A stretch of DNA of 64,000 nt. Origin: an uncultured Prevotellaceae bacterium. GTDB lineage: Bacteria > Bacteroidota > Bacteroidia > Bacteroidales > Bacteroidaceae. The translations under genes and the position numbers were made by a program. Each line of letters opens with the position of its first letter. Within the stretch, counting starts at the first letter, position 1. Below the pieces are notes generated by a model, which was not told the origin of the DNA, did not search any database, and saw nothing but the letters and a program-made list of their open reading frames with translations. Positions 35,340 to 45,402 of the stretch are shown here, piece by piece. The DNA is taken from NCBI GenBank assembly GCA_947165505.1, contig CAMVAT010000009.1, positions 1 to 64,000 on the forward strand. The letters are read 5' to 3'.

Positions 35340-37640
35340 TTATTTCGACAATCCGTCAGCAAAACCGGCGTAGGTGTGCTTGCGGTTGTAGTTGAGGTCC
35401 CACAAGCCCACGGGCTGGTTGGCACGCCATCCGCTGTTGGCGGGGCTGTCGGTGACACACCACTGGCAGATGCCCCACTGCTGGTTGGCCGGGATAATCT
35501 CCAGATACTTCTGGATAATCCATGTGTAGAGCTCAGCCATCTTGTGGTGCTGCTCCTCGGTCACGTCGGCAGTGGCGATGTTGTTGCCGTTCTCATCGAC
35601 AAGCCCCATGTCGAGCTCGGAGACACGCACCAGTTTGCCGGTGGCAGCCATGAGTTTGAACATATTCTCGATGGCCTGCTTCTTCTTCTCCTGTGTAGCC
35701 TCGTTGAGATAGCAGCTGATGTGCATCTGCGTGCCGATACCGTCGATCTTGGTCACGCCGTCGGCCTCCCAGCGCTCAATCCACTTGATGAGGCTCTTCA
35801 GCTTGCCGTTGTTGTCCCAGTCGCTCTCGAGGTTGTAGTCGTTGATGAAGAGTTTCACATCTTGTGGTCCGAAGTCGCGTGCGGCTTTCACGGCGGTGCG
35901 CACATACTCCAGGTCGCCCATGTGGTCTTGCCAGTAGAAGTTGTTCTTTGCGTCGTCGGCATTTTCGGGGTTGGCGTGCTGCAAGGCATAGACACCCTCG
36001 CCGTCGGGGTTGCCGCCCGAGATAGCCTCGTTGACCACATCGAAGGCATGCACCTTGCCCTTGCATCCCTCCTCCATCATGCCCTGGATCCAGGTGCGCA
36101 TGGCGGTGGTGAGCACGTCGAGCTTCTCTTCGGGTGTGAGCGGTATGGTGGGTTCCACGCCGACCGTCTCGGTGTAATGGTCAACGATGCGTGAAGGCAC
36201 GGTAGCACCGCGTTTCTCTTTCGTGCGGAAGCTGGCGGTGTTGTTCGGGTCTTCGCAGTCGCCGTTTTGTATCACCTCCTTGCCGTTGATCTTCAGGCTG
36301 ATGTCGTCGAAGTAGTAGCGGTTGGCGGGGGCGAAGTCGTTCAGATTGAAAGCGATAGACATACCGCCTGTGCTCTCACTCATGAATGTGCCTGAAGCCG
36401 TAAACTCTGTCCACTCTGTTTTGAACGGAATCGTACCGATAGCCGACCAGTGGATATAACTTCCGGGGTCGGTGTGTGTCTGCGTGCCTGAGGTTGCCTC
36501 TTTGTCGGCACGTACATTCATCTTCACCTCGTAGGAAGCGCCGGCGGGTATGGGATCGTCGGGGAAGTAGAGCCAGAACTGTGTGTCCCATTCATGTTCT
36601 GCCCTATCGTCGGATTCCACCATGATGCAGTTACGCTTCACCTCCACCTCTTTCGTTGACGAGGGCATCTCCATGCGTATCACCTCGGTCTCATCAACGA
36701 TGGTCGAGGGTCCGATGGCTCCGCGTTGCTCTTTCGTGACGAAGCTGCTGACATCAGTGCCCTCGCAGTCGCCGTTTTTGATCACTTCCTTGCCGTTGAT
36801 CTTTAGGCTGATGTTGTCGAAGTAATAGATATTGGCAGGATTGAAATCGTTGAGGTTGAAGGCGATGGAGTAGCCTCCGTTGCACTCAGCGCTGAACGAG
36901 CCAGACGATTTGTAGGTAGTCCACTCCTCTTCGAAGGGCAATGTCCCCACAGCTGCCCAGTGAATATACCCACCGGGGTTGGTGTGCGTCTGCGAACCCG
37001 CTGAAGCCTTTTTGTTGGCCATCAGGTCGATGGAGAACTCGTAAGAGTCGCCGGCTGCGATGGGATTGTCGGGGAAGGTGAGCCAGAACTGTGTGTCCCA
37101 CTCATGTTCTGCCATATCGTCGGAGTTGACGCGGATACAGCGGCGTTTCTCCTTGATAACGGTCTCCACCGGCTCAGCGGTGTAGTCAGGGTCGGGTCGG
37201 TCGGCCACCAGCGCATTGAGCCATTTCACGGGCTGCTGCGAGTGCCACGCCAGCGTATGTCCATAGACTGGAATGCCAGCAGCCTCGGCGGTTTCGACGA
37301 AGTCGGTGACGGCGGCGAAGTCCATCGAGCCGTCGTCGGCCACGCACGATGACATCTTCATCTCGTTGCCGGCCACCACTTCCTCGAAGTTGGAGTTGAC
37401 CAGCGCATAGATGAGCTGCTTCTTCACATAGTCGTTGGCAGAGACAGCCACGCCCAGTTTGAAGTTAGGATATTTCGAGTGATCGACATACTCTTTCAGT
37501 GGTGCATAGTCGGTCAGGTAGGCATATTCGGCCAGATTGTCCGGGCGTCCCACCTCGTACGATTTGAGCAGGTCGTCGGCGCAACTGCAGAACAAAACGC
37601 CACATGCTAAAAGAAATAAATGGATACGTTTCATATTCAT
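35340..37640 (-). CDS. xyn10C: Surface GH10 xylanase with two inserted carbohydrate-binding modules (Xyn10C type)
   Basis: The 766-aa product is a lipoprotein (LFCSC, acid residues next, fitting surface display). GH10 starts at about residue 50 (KLGVAVSAND), is interrupted after about 155 by two tandem CBM4/9/22-like modules (about 166-315 and 334-490, both with AEHEWDTQFWL and GKEVIxNGDCE) and resumes at about 500. The acid/base is E538 (DVVNEAISGG) and the nucleophile E675 (RVSELDMGL). The same inserted-CBM plan is known for P. bryantii Xyn10C and a B. ovatus homologue, which start xylan breakdown at the surface. It is last in the operon, 19 bp after the DUF1735 gene. Confidence 0.95.
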   Translation of the reverse strand: MNMKRIHLFLLACGVLFCSCADDLLKSYEVGRPDNLAEYAYLTDYAPLKEYVDHSKYPNFKLGVAVSANDYVKKQLIYALVNSNFEEVVAGNEMKMSSCVADDGSMDFAAVTDFVETAEAAGIPVYGHTLAWHSQQPVKWLNALVADRPDPDYTAEPVETVIKEKRRCIRVNSDDMAEHEWDTQFWLTFPDNPIAAGDSYEFSIDLMANKKASAGSQTHTNPGGYIHWAAVGTLPFEEEWTTYKSSGSFSAECNGGYSIAFNLNDFNPANIYYFDNISLKINGKEVIKNGDCEGTDVSSFVTKEQRGAIGPSTIVDETEVIRMEMPSSTKEVEVKRNCIMVESDDRAEHEWDTQFWLYFPDDPIPAGASYEVKMNVRADKEATSGTQTHTDPGSYIHWSAIGTIPFKTEWTEFTASGTFMSESTGGMSIAFNLNDFAPANRYYFDDISLKINGKEVIQNGDCEDPNNTASFRTKEKRGATVPSRIVDHYTETVGVEPTIPLTPEEKLDVLTTAMRTWIQGMMEEGCKGKVHAFDVVNEAISGGNPDGEGVYALQHANPENADDAKNNFYWQDHMGDLEYVRTAVKAARDFGPQDVKLFINDYNLESDWDNNGKLKSLIKWIERWEADGVTKIDGIGTQMHISCYLNEATQEKKKQAIENMFKLMAATGKLVRVSELDMGLVDENGNNIATADVTEEQHHKMAELYTWIIQKYLEIIPANQQWGICQWCVTDSPANSGWRANQPVGLWDLNYNRKHTYAGFADGLSK

Positions 37641-37659
37641 TGATTTTTAAAGTTCATTG

Positions 37660-38646
37660 TTACTCTGCGCTATAAGCCGGTGCGAATTCTTCCACGGTCA
37701 CACCCGAGCGCTGCCAGACAAGTTTCTCGTTGCGCGAGATGGTCTTACCGCCGCCGAAATCGACGTTGTAGTTGAGCTCCATCAGGTCGCGGTCTTTGTT
37801 GCCCCATGCCTTTTTGGCGCCATTGTCGCTGAACGAGCCGCTGCCGCTGACCGTCACGCCCGGTGTGAGCGAGCTGATGGTGCAGTTGTCGCCCGAGAAG
37901 TTGAGCAGCATATCCGCTGTGTAGAGCGTATCTCCGTCTTGCAGTTCCACGGTGTAGATGGCCCCGTTGAGCGAATAGGTCTTGATTTGCACGATATTGG
38001 CCTGCTCGATGTTGTCGGTTGACTGGCTGTGGTTGGTGAGCCAGAATCCGGTGTAGCGGTTCTGGAACTTCACGCAGTAGAGCACATAGTCCATGGGCAG
38101 TACGACCCACTTCACCGCATCCGTACGCTTCGGGTTCATCCCTGCTACGGGCGTACCTTCTAGGATGCGGTCGAAGCCGCTCTGTCCTGTCATGACCAGA
38201 GGTATGACGTATGTATTTTTCACTGCATCGGGATCAGCGAAGAAAGCATCGGTGAGCTGCACCTCGGTGGTTCCGTTCATGGTGCCATTGAAATTGAGCG
38301 TATTGGTAGAAAGCGTGTAATAGTTGTCGGGCATGGCCTTGACCGGAGTGCCGTCTTCAAAGGTCAGTCCTTCTACCAGCGAATTGTCCACGGCCACTTG
38401 CACGGTGCCGTTAGAGCCGTTGTAGGAGCCGCCGAAGGTAGCCTTGATCTGGCACTTGTGTGCCTGGTCGAGCGAGGTGTCATATTCATCATCACCGAGC
38501 ACGATAGTGCGTACGGGATACTGGTAGGGGAAATAGACGGTGGTGCCCCCCTCGAAGTCGTCGAACGAGCGGTCGCCGTTCTTGCAGGCGGTGAAACCGA
38601 GCAGGATGGCTGCGCCACAGACGAATTTGAATATATTACGAATCAT
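37660..38646 (-). CDS. xusE: DUF1735-type surface lipoprotein (XusE-like)
   Basis: The start at 38646 (MIRNIFKFV) gives a normal lipoprotein signal (ILLGFTAC); in-frame ATGs at 38649, 38670 and 38673 would add up to nine residues. The mature protein has a DUF1735-like N-terminal Ig-type domain (YVIPLVMTGQSG marks its end) and a C-terminal lipocalin-like or DUF5627-like beta part. Proteins in this position bind xylan or help SusD at the surface. The slot between the second SusD and Xyn10C equals xusE of P. bryantii. The 19-bp gaps on both sides indicate one transcript. Confidence 0.88.
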   Translation of the reverse strand: MIRNIFKFVCGAAILLGFTACKNGDRSFDDFEGGTTVYFPYQYPVRTIVLGDDEYDTSLDQAHKCQIKATFGGSYNGSNGTVQVAVDNSLVEGLTFEDGTPVKAMPDNYYTLSTNTLNFNGTMNGTTEVQLTDAFFADPDAVKNTYVIPLVMTGQSGFDRILEGTPVAGMNPKRTDAVKWVVLPMDYVLYCVKFQNRYTGFWLTNHSQSTDNIEQANIVQIKTYSLNGAIYTVELQDGDTLYTADMLLNFSGDNCTISSLTPGVTVSGSGSFSDNGAKKAWGNKDRDLMELNYNVDFGGGKTISRNEKLVWQRSGVTVEEFAPAYSAE

Positions 38647-38692
38647 CATTGTCTTATTGTTTTTAATCATCATTTTATTTGTACTTTTTTGA

Positions 38693-40501
38693 TTACCATC
38701 CGTCGTTCTGACGCAGGTTGCTGTATTTCAGGGCTTCGCTATAGGGGATAGGTCCATAGTACATGAAGTCCTGGTAGTTGCGCTGCTCCACTTCGGGATA
38801 TTCATAGTTGTAGCTGTCACCATTCGCTGTGATTCTCACGCCCTTGACCGGAGTGTTGAGCGGAGCCAGCCAGCGGCGCAGGTCCCAGAAGCGGTGGTTC
38901 TCGAAGCAGAGCTCCAGACGGCGCTCGTTGCGGATGAGTTCGCGCATCTTCTCTTTCGACTGTGCGCACTCGTCAAGATAAGCATCGCCGCCGGCGGGAT
39001 CCTGAATGCCTGCACGATGGCGCAGGGCCTTGATCACATCGTAGGCAGAGTAGTTGGCGCCACCCACAGCGGCCTTCGGTCCGGCAGCCTCGTTGGCCGC
39101 CTCGGCATAGTCGAGGAAGATCTCGGTATAGCGGATACGTGCGCCCCAGTGCTTTTTGCCGGCGGCGGGGTTCAGGTTCACGTCGTCGCGCAGGTGCTTG
39201 CGCAGATAGTAGCCGGTGATGGACGAGCGGCCCAACTCCTTGTTGATGGGATCGAGTGTAGGAGAGCCCTCGGTAGTATTGATGGCTTCTCCCTTGGCAC
39301 CGATGACATCGCCGTTGCACACGATGTATGCATGCAGTCGCGGGTCGCGGTTGTCATAGGGATTTTTGGGGTCGTAACCCGAACGGCTGTCGGTGATAGG
39401 GAATCCCGTGACAGTGGGGAAGGCGTCGACCAGGTTTTGCGTGGGGTTGATGCGCCCTTTACCCTCAAGCGATGGGGGATAGTAGTCAGACTCAAGCGTG
39501 GTGTTCTCGCCCACATTACCACGCCATGCTATTTCCAGGGGGTCATCGTCTCTGAACGAATAGTTTTCGATAAACTCCTTATTGTTGAACCAATGCCAGC
39601 CTTCAGGATCCATACCGCTCAGCCCGCCTACATTGTTGAGGCTCTGCACGGCCATCTGTGCGGCCTGCTCCCATGTCATGGCTTCTGCCGAGGCATAAGC
39701 CGGCGAAGCGGCGAAGAGAGCCACCTGTGCCTTGAAAGCCTGAATCATCTGGCAGTCTATCTTACCCTTCTGTAAGGTACCGAAGGCACGGTTGTATGCG
39801 AGAGCGTTGGCACCCATCGCCTTATACTTGGCCGGCACATCATTGTCGCTGTTGATGTCGCCATAGTCGGTCGGAAGGCACTCGATGGCATGGTCAAAGT
39901 CTGACATAATCTGGTCGATACACTCTTTGAAGGTGTTGCGCGGCACGTTGAAATCCGATGTACCGTCTTCAAAGTTTAAATGGATGGGCACTCCTGTCAG
40001 CACACCGTCGACCTTGCCGCAGTGAGCGCGGAGCAGGTGGAAGAAGTGCAGGCCCCGAAGTGCGTAGGCATTGCCCTTATAGAGGTCTTTGTGCATCTCG
40101 TTGAGTGCCTCTGATGAATAGTCCCACGTCACATTGTCGCAATAACTGAGGAAGAGGTTGCAGTACATGATAGCATGGTAGCGGTCGTTCCACTGGCTTA
40201 CAGCATTGGCGCGGGCTGTCCACGAACCGAGTGCCATCTTCTTGTAGTTGTTGTCGTTGTCGTTGGTGACAGCGTCGTCGGTGGCTACATCGGTAGAAAT
40301 GCCGTTGGAAGCCGAAGAGAGACCGTCGGCATTGATGGGAATGACCAAAAAGGCATTGTCTATCAGGCCACGTGCGAAAAGCGGGTCTTTATGAATCTGT
40401 TCGATGTCCAGGTTGCTCTCCAACGCCGGCTCAAAGAGGTCGTCACAGGCAGTGAGAGCCACTGCGGCAGCACCGAGAAGGATGATATTTTTGAGTTTCA
40501 T
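38693..40501 (-). CDS. xusD: SusD-like glycan-binding lipoprotein (XusD-like)
   Basis: The 602-aa product has a lipoprotein signal (AAVALTACDDLF) and SusD/RagB content: helical TPR-like N-terminal region (GNAYALRGLHFFHLLRAHCG), and a C-terminal part with RYTEIFLDYAEAANEA, RNERRLELCFENHRFWDLRRW and the terminal NDGW. It should bind xylo-oligosaccharides at the cell surface as the lid of the preceding SusC-like porin, whose stop is 20 bp upstream. Homologous to xusD by order. Confidence 0.94.
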   Translation of the reverse strand: MKLKNIILLGAAAVALTACDDLFEPALESNLDIEQIHKDPLFARGLIDNAFLVIPINADGLSSASNGISTDVATDDAVTNDNDNNYKKMALGSWTARANAVSQWNDRYHAIMYCNLFLSYCDNVTWDYSSEALNEMHKDLYKGNAYALRGLHFFHLLRAHCGKVDGVLTGVPIHLNFEDGTSDFNVPRNTFKECIDQIMSDFDHAIECLPTDYGDINSDNDVPAKYKAMGANALAYNRAFGTLQKGKIDCQMIQAFKAQVALFAASPAYASAEAMTWEQAAQMAVQSLNNVGGLSGMDPEGWHWFNNKEFIENYSFRDDDPLEIAWRGNVGENTTLESDYYPPSLEGKGRINPTQNLVDAFPTVTGFPITDSRSGYDPKNPYDNRDPRLHAYIVCNGDVIGAKGEAINTTEGSPTLDPINKELGRSSITGYYLRKHLRDDVNLNPAAGKKHWGARIRYTEIFLDYAEAANEAAGPKAAVGGANYSAYDVIKALRHRAGIQDPAGGDAYLDECAQSKEKMRELIRNERRLELCFENHRFWDLRRWLAPLNTPVKGVRITANGDSYNYEYPEVEQRNYQDFMYYGPIPYSEALKYSNLRQNDGW

Positions 40502-40521
40502 ATCTGTATTCCTTATTTAAA

Positions 40522-43347
40522 TTAGAATGATACTTTAACACCGAGATTATAGAATCTGGACTGAGGAGCACTGCCCACGTTCATCTCGAGGATTTCACGC
40601 TCTTTGGCAAGTGTCAGCAGACTGTTGCCGCTCACATAGACGGAGAGTCCTTTGACGAAGGATCCATTAAACATGGTCTTGGGGAAGTCGTAGGTGAGCT
40701 GCACCTTGGCCAGGTCGAACCGAGAGGTAGAGTAGAGCCAGAAGTCGGAGTTGGTGAAGTTGTTCTGTCCGGCCTCCGTGGTCAGGCGGGGATACTTGGC
40801 AGCGTCTGCCGTCTCCGGTGTCCAGCGATCGCGCACCACGGCCGAGTATTTGCCGTCGCCGTGCACCCACCAGTAGGAGTTGCTCTTGAAGGCATGTCCG
40901 CCGAAGCCGCCGATACCGAGCATGAAGAGGGTGAAGTTCTTGTACTTGAAGGTGAGGTTCACACCGAGTGTGGTGGGCGCGCCATACCATCCGCCCGTGG
41001 CCAGGTTGACCTGGTCTTGGCTGTCGATGATGCCGTCGCCGTTCTGGTCCTTGTATTTCAGGTCGCCCGGGCGGATATTGCCGCCGATAGCAGGCTGGGG
41101 CTGGTCGGCCAGCACCTTGCCGTCGGCATCGAAGTCGGACTGCTGATAGAATCCGAGGCACTCATAACCCCAGAGGGCATCCAGCTCCTTATCCTGACGA
41201 TACTGATAAGCATCGGCATAGTTGGTGTCGTCGCGCTTGACGGCCTTGGTGGTATAGGTGGTCAGGTTGAGACCGCCCTCGAATCCGAACTCACCGAACT
41301 GCTTCTTGTACTTGATGGCGAGGTCGAAGCCCGTGCGGCTGTCCTCGTTGAAGTTGAGGTTGGGCAGGAACGACGATTCGGGATAATACACCTTGAAGTA
41401 ACTGGGCATCTGGTTGGCGGCAGTGATGATGCCACCGACGTACTTGCTGCTGAAGAACGATGCGCTCAGTTGGAGCGAGCGTTGCAGCATGAGAGCCTGC
41501 ATGGTGAGCGAGAACTCGTTGCGCTTCAGATAGCCGAAGTCATCGTTGCCGCCTCGGAGCGACCGATAAGCGTCATGTCCGGTGCTGCCGTTCCAGTCCC
41601 ACCAACCGCCTTTCTGGTATGTTCCGAGATACATATAGTAGTCTTCTACGTCAAGGTCGGTCTTCAGGCTGCTGTAGCTGGCGCTGAGGGTCAGGTCGTC
41701 GAAGACGTTCTGGTTCTGCATGAAGCTCTCGCCGGTGAGACGCCATCCGAGGGTGAACGAGGGAGAGAACCCTGCGCGGTGTCCTTCGGGCAGACGTGCC
41801 GACCACGGGGTGGCCACAGCCACCTCGCCATAGTAGCGGTGGTCGAAGTTGTAAGCCAGGTCGAAGCCGAGGTTGGCGTTGCTGACTTTGTGATAGACCT
41901 CCGACTCCGACTGCTGGTAACCGTTGGCCACCAACATGGCGCTCACATTGTGCATGCCGCCGAAGGTGCGGTTGTAGTCGAAGTGGGCATTGAAAGCGAT
42001 GGTCTGCTTGTCGGTCGAGCCGCTCATGTCTTGCACGCCCGTCTTCTTATCCACCGTCTCGTAGTTCTCAAGTCCTGTGATCGACTCTACACCATTGTAG
42101 TTGCTCCAAGTGGGCTGGAAGATGGCATATTCATTCTTATAAGCAGAGGTATAGGTCGTAGCGTAGTCAATACCCACCATGGCGTGGAAACTCAAGCCTT
42201 TGAGCACCTTGCCGAGGTCGAAGTCGACACCGGCATCAAACTGGAACTGCCGGCTGGTCCAAGTGCTCTTACCACCTGCATAGTAGTCGGCGAACACATT
42301 GGTCTTCTCGGTCTGCGTACCTGCGAGGAAGCAGCCGTTGATGATATTGTTCGAGTTTTGGAGCATATACTGTGCGCCCTCGCATGCCGGGTCCACGAAA
42401 CTGGTGGGAATGAGCGGGTACAGACGGTTGGGTCGCATGGTAGCGGCACTCTCCCAGTAGTTGGCGCCACGTGCCGACTTCTGGTTGTAGTAGGTGGCAT
42501 TGGCATTGACGTAGGCCGAGATGAAGTCGTTGATCTTCAAATCGACGTTGCCACGCACGTTAAACCGGTCGGTGTAGTTGTTCTTTGCCTCGCCGAAGTC
42601 GAGGAAGTCGCCCTGCTTGTAGTAGCTGACGTTGGCATAGAACTTAGCGCGCTCGTTGCCGCCCTCAATCTCAGCCGTGGCATCCCAACGGTTGTACACC
42701 TTGTTGATATAGTCAGACGAGTAGAAGTTGAGGTTGGGATAGCGGTAGGGGTTGGCCTGTGCCGCATAGTTATAGATGTCGGCCTGGGTGTAGAGTGCAG
42801 GGAGTCCGTCGTTGGCACGAGCCTCGTTGTAGAGGGTCATGTACTCGGCCGAGCCCAGATACTCGGGATAAGCCTTAGCGACAGCCAGTCCCACGTTGGC
42901 ACGGACATTTACGCTCAGTCCGTCGTTCACCTTGCCACGCTTGGTGGTGATGAGGATAGCGCCCTTGGCTGCACGGCTGCCGTAGAGCACCACGGCCTGT
43001 GCGCCCTTGAGGAAGGTGATCTCTTCCACCTCGTCGGGCTTCACATTGTTGTCAGCGCGGGGCACACCGTCGATGAGTACGAGCTGGTCGGTATATCCCC
43101 ACATGCCGGCACCGTTGAAACCGGCCACATAGCCCTGCATGTTGTCCAAGGTGTAGGTATTATAGTTCTTGTCCATCAGCTCCCGGTAGTTCACGGTCGA
43201 GACACCACCCAGCACATCTTCCTGCGCTACCTTACGGAAAGGCATGTTGACCTGCGCTGAGTCAGAGGTGTCGATCTGAGCACTGGCCGGTGTGATAGCA
43301 GGCCATGCGAAGAGGACTGACAGCAGGATAAATTTGTTATGTTTCAT
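40522..43347 (-). CDS. xusC: SusC-like TonB-dependent porin without the N-terminal regulatory domain (XusC-like)
   Basis: The 941-aa product has a signal peptide (ending PASAQ), then passes almost directly to the plug (VLGGVSTVNYRELMDKNY, VLIDGVPRADN, VEEITFLKGAQAVVLYGSRAAKGAILITTKRG) and the barrel, ending YNLGVKVSF. It lacks the ~90-residue carboxypeptidase-regulatory-like domain found in the first SusC of this operon, and I see no EVVVVGYG-type TonB box. It should import xylan fragments together with the SusD gene 20 bp downstream. The 55-bp gap to the previous SusD gene is the largest within the operon. Confidence 0.94.
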   Translation of the reverse strand: MKHNKFILLSVLFAWPAITPASAQIDTSDSAQVNMPFRKVAQEDVLGGVSTVNYRELMDKNYNTYTLDNMQGYVAGFNGAGMWGYTDQLVLIDGVPRADNNVKPDEVEEITFLKGAQAVVLYGSRAAKGAILITTKRGKVNDGLSVNVRANVGLAVAKAYPEYLGSAEYMTLYNEARANDGLPALYTQADIYNYAAQANPYRYPNLNFYSSDYINKVYNRWDATAEIEGGNERAKFYANVSYYKQGDFLDFGEAKNNYTDRFNVRGNVDLKINDFISAYVNANATYYNQKSARGANYWESAATMRPNRLYPLIPTSFVDPACEGAQYMLQNSNNIINGCFLAGTQTEKTNVFADYYAGGKSTWTSRQFQFDAGVDFDLGKVLKGLSFHAMVGIDYATTYTSAYKNEYAIFQPTWSNYNGVESITGLENYETVDKKTGVQDMSGSTDKQTIAFNAHFDYNRTFGGMHNVSAMLVANGYQQSESEVYHKVSNANLGFDLAYNFDHRYYGEVAVATPWSARLPEGHRAGFSPSFTLGWRLTGESFMQNQNVFDDLTLSASYSSLKTDLDVEDYYMYLGTYQKGGWWDWNGSTGHDAYRSLRGGNDDFGYLKRNEFSLTMQALMLQRSLQLSASFFSSKYVGGIITAANQMPSYFKVYYPESSFLPNLNFNEDSRTGFDLAIKYKKQFGEFGFEGGLNLTTYTTKAVKRDDTNYADAYQYRQDKELDALWGYECLGFYQQSDFDADGKVLADQPQPAIGGNIRPGDLKYKDQNGDGIIDSQDQVNLATGGWYGAPTTLGVNLTFKYKNFTLFMLGIGGFGGHAFKSNSYWWVHGDGKYSAVVRDRWTPETADAAKYPRLTTEAGQNNFTNSDFWLYSTSRFDLAKVQLTYDFPKTMFNGSFVKGLSVYVSGNSLLTLAKEREILEMNVGSAPQSRFYNLGVKVSF

Positions 43348-43402
43348 AAGATTATTGTCCTTTTAATGTTTTGAATCTTTTAATTTTTTCATCTTAAAAG
43401 AA

Positions 43403-45388
43403 TTACCATCCGGGATTCTGAGGATATTCAGAATAGAGGAATACTTCCTTCTCCTTGAGTGGCAACAAGTAATGCTTCGTATTCAGCTTGCGCGTGAGGA
43501 TCAGGGTGTGGTCCCATCCTGTCTTCTCGGCATAGCGCGGATCTTCCTCTTTGAAGTTGTAGTCGCCCACACGCTTGAACTCGGCACGTGTCTTGATATT
43601 GTAGGGATACTCGGTGAGGAGCAGCCAGCGCTGCAGGTCGTTCCAGCGCATACCCTCGAAAGCGAGTTCGCAAGCACGCTCGCGGCGCACCTCGTCGATG
43701 AACTTCTGCTGCGAGCCTGTCCAGTTGGCAGTGACGTGTCCGCATCCTACGCGGTCGCGGAGCTTGTTGATGGCATCCTCGGCCGTGAGGCTGCACTTGC
43801 TGCTCTTGAACGAGGCGCCTTGTACAGCGGCACCAGCCTCGGCATAGAGCAGATAGACATCGGCCAGACGCATGTAGGGCAGATAGGTCTGCAGTGCACC
43901 ACCCCAGCTGTACATACCGTCGTCTTTATTGCACTGGTGGGGCACGAGTTTCTGGCAGAAGTAACCTGTGCGGCTGCCGTTGGCCTCACGCTCGGTGACA
44001 CCCGTGGGCACCATGTTGCCGCCGGTGAACATCTCCATGTACTGGAAGGCGAGGTTGGCCTCGGCGCAGTTGTTGATGTACTTGAATCCGTCGAACACGA
44101 TATCGTGATAGAAGCGCGGGTCGCGGTCGGCATACGGATGGGTGGGGTCGAATCCCGAGTTGGGGTTGAGCGTGCCGTCAGCATTGACGATGGGTTCACC
44201 GTTGGCCATACCGTAAGCATAATCGACATAGTTGGCCGTAGGCATGTGAATCACTGCGTCGTGCTCTACGATGTTGTTCACCTTGGGACCCCACAGCTTG
44301 GTGAAGTTCCAGTTCGAACCGTTCTGCTCTGTTGTCGGTCCTGTCATCATCGCCTCGATGCTGCCTGGCCCTTTCCATCCCTGACCCGTGGTACGGAAGA
44401 TGTCAGAGAAATTGTTGGTCGACCCTTTCGCTGCTTCGTGGTCATAGATATTAGAGTACTCGTAAGAGCAGAGTCCGTAAGGGGTAGCGCCCGATTCCAC
44501 CAGAGCGATACACTCGCCCAAGGCATCGGCGGCTTGCTGTGCCAGCTCCTTATTATAGCTATAGGTATTTCCATTGGCCAGGGCTCCCATCTGCGCGCCT
44601 TTCTCCCAAAGCGGCGATGCAGCCCAGAGCTGCACCTTGCCCAAGTAAGCCAGTGCCACAGCCTTGGTGATGCGGATACTATTGTTGCCAAGCGTTTTTT
44701 TACCGATGGTGGTTCGGTCCCAGTCGGCAGGCAGCAGATCGGCAGCCTTTCGGAAGTCGGCTGCACATCTCTCCGCGCACTCACGGTATGAGAGACGCGG
44801 CAAGTCAAATACCTCGTCGGGAGAGAGAGAGCGGTCGACATAGGGCATTCCGCCAAACCACGCTATGAGCTCCTCGTGCCACCAGGCGCGGAAGAAATAG
44901 AGCTGACCTGCGATGAAGTTTTTCTCCTCCTGTGTGGCGTCGGTCAACTTGCTCAGGTTTTCCAGACCTACGTTGGCCTTGCGGATGCAATACCAGGCAT
45001 GTCCGTTGAGCGAGTGGTTGAACTTATCGGTAGAGGTGGGATTAGAGCCCGGCCGGTTGAGCCAGCTCTGCTGACCACCCTTGTCGCCCTCGTCGTACCA
45101 GTGGCGGTAGTCGCCCAGGTCGAAGTGTGCGGTGACATGGGTGTCGCCCAGACCCGAGTTCATGATTTCGTCTTCACCCCAGTTGAAGGTAGTACACCAG
45201 TAGCACGACTCCTTGTTGGGTATGCAGTTGTAGATTTCCTCCACGAATCCCTGGAAGTTGGTGAAGTTTTTGAAAGCTTCATTCGCATTCACGGTAGAGT
45301 CTGGCTCTTTGTCAAGGTAATCCGTGCACGAAGAGAGTCCCAAGGTCAAGGCAGCTACACCTATTATAATATATTGTAACTTTTTCAT
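43403..45388 (-). CDS. xusB: SusD-like glycan-binding lipoprotein (XusB-like)
   Basis: The 661-aa product has a lipoprotein signal (LTLGLSSCTDYLDKEPD, the common SusD start) and RagB/SusD content: QLYFFRAWWHEELIAWFGG, a long insertion-rich middle, YLPYMRLADVYLLYAEAGAA and RRERACELAFEGMRWNDLQRW, ending YPQNPGW. It would cap the first SusC porin, whose stop is 14 bp upstream, and bind long xylan chains. Homologous to xusB by order. Confidence 0.95.
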   Translation of the reverse strand: MKKLQYIIIGVAALTLGLSSCTDYLDKEPDSTVNANEAFKNFTNFQGFVEEIYNCIPNKESCYWCTTFNWGEDEIMNSGLGDTHVTAHFDLGDYRHWYDEGDKGGQQSWLNRPGSNPTSTDKFNHSLNGHAWYCIRKANVGLENLSKLTDATQEEKNFIAGQLYFFRAWWHEELIAWFGGMPYVDRSLSPDEVFDLPRLSYRECAERCAADFRKAADLLPADWDRTTIGKKTLGNNSIRITKAVALAYLGKVQLWAASPLWEKGAQMGALANGNTYSYNKELAQQAADALGECIALVESGATPYGLCSYEYSNIYDHEAAKGSTNNFSDIFRTTGQGWKGPGSIEAMMTGPTTEQNGSNWNFTKLWGPKVNNIVEHDAVIHMPTANYVDYAYGMANGEPIVNADGTLNPNSGFDPTHPYADRDPRFYHDIVFDGFKYINNCAEANLAFQYMEMFTGGNMVPTGVTEREANGSRTGYFCQKLVPHQCNKDDGMYSWGGALQTYLPYMRLADVYLLYAEAGAAVQGASFKSSKCSLTAEDAINKLRDRVGCGHVTANWTGSQQKFIDEVRRERACELAFEGMRWNDLQRWLLLTEYPYNIKTRAEFKRVGDYNFKEEDPRYAEKTGWDHTLILTRKLNTKHYLLPLKEKEVFLYSEYPQNPGW

Positions 45389-45402
45389 TGCTATGTCCTC
45401 AA

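Noticed and set aside
40861..43260. A 799-codon open frame antisense to the second SusC gene
   Set aside because: Same composition effect; the SusC-like reading is certain.
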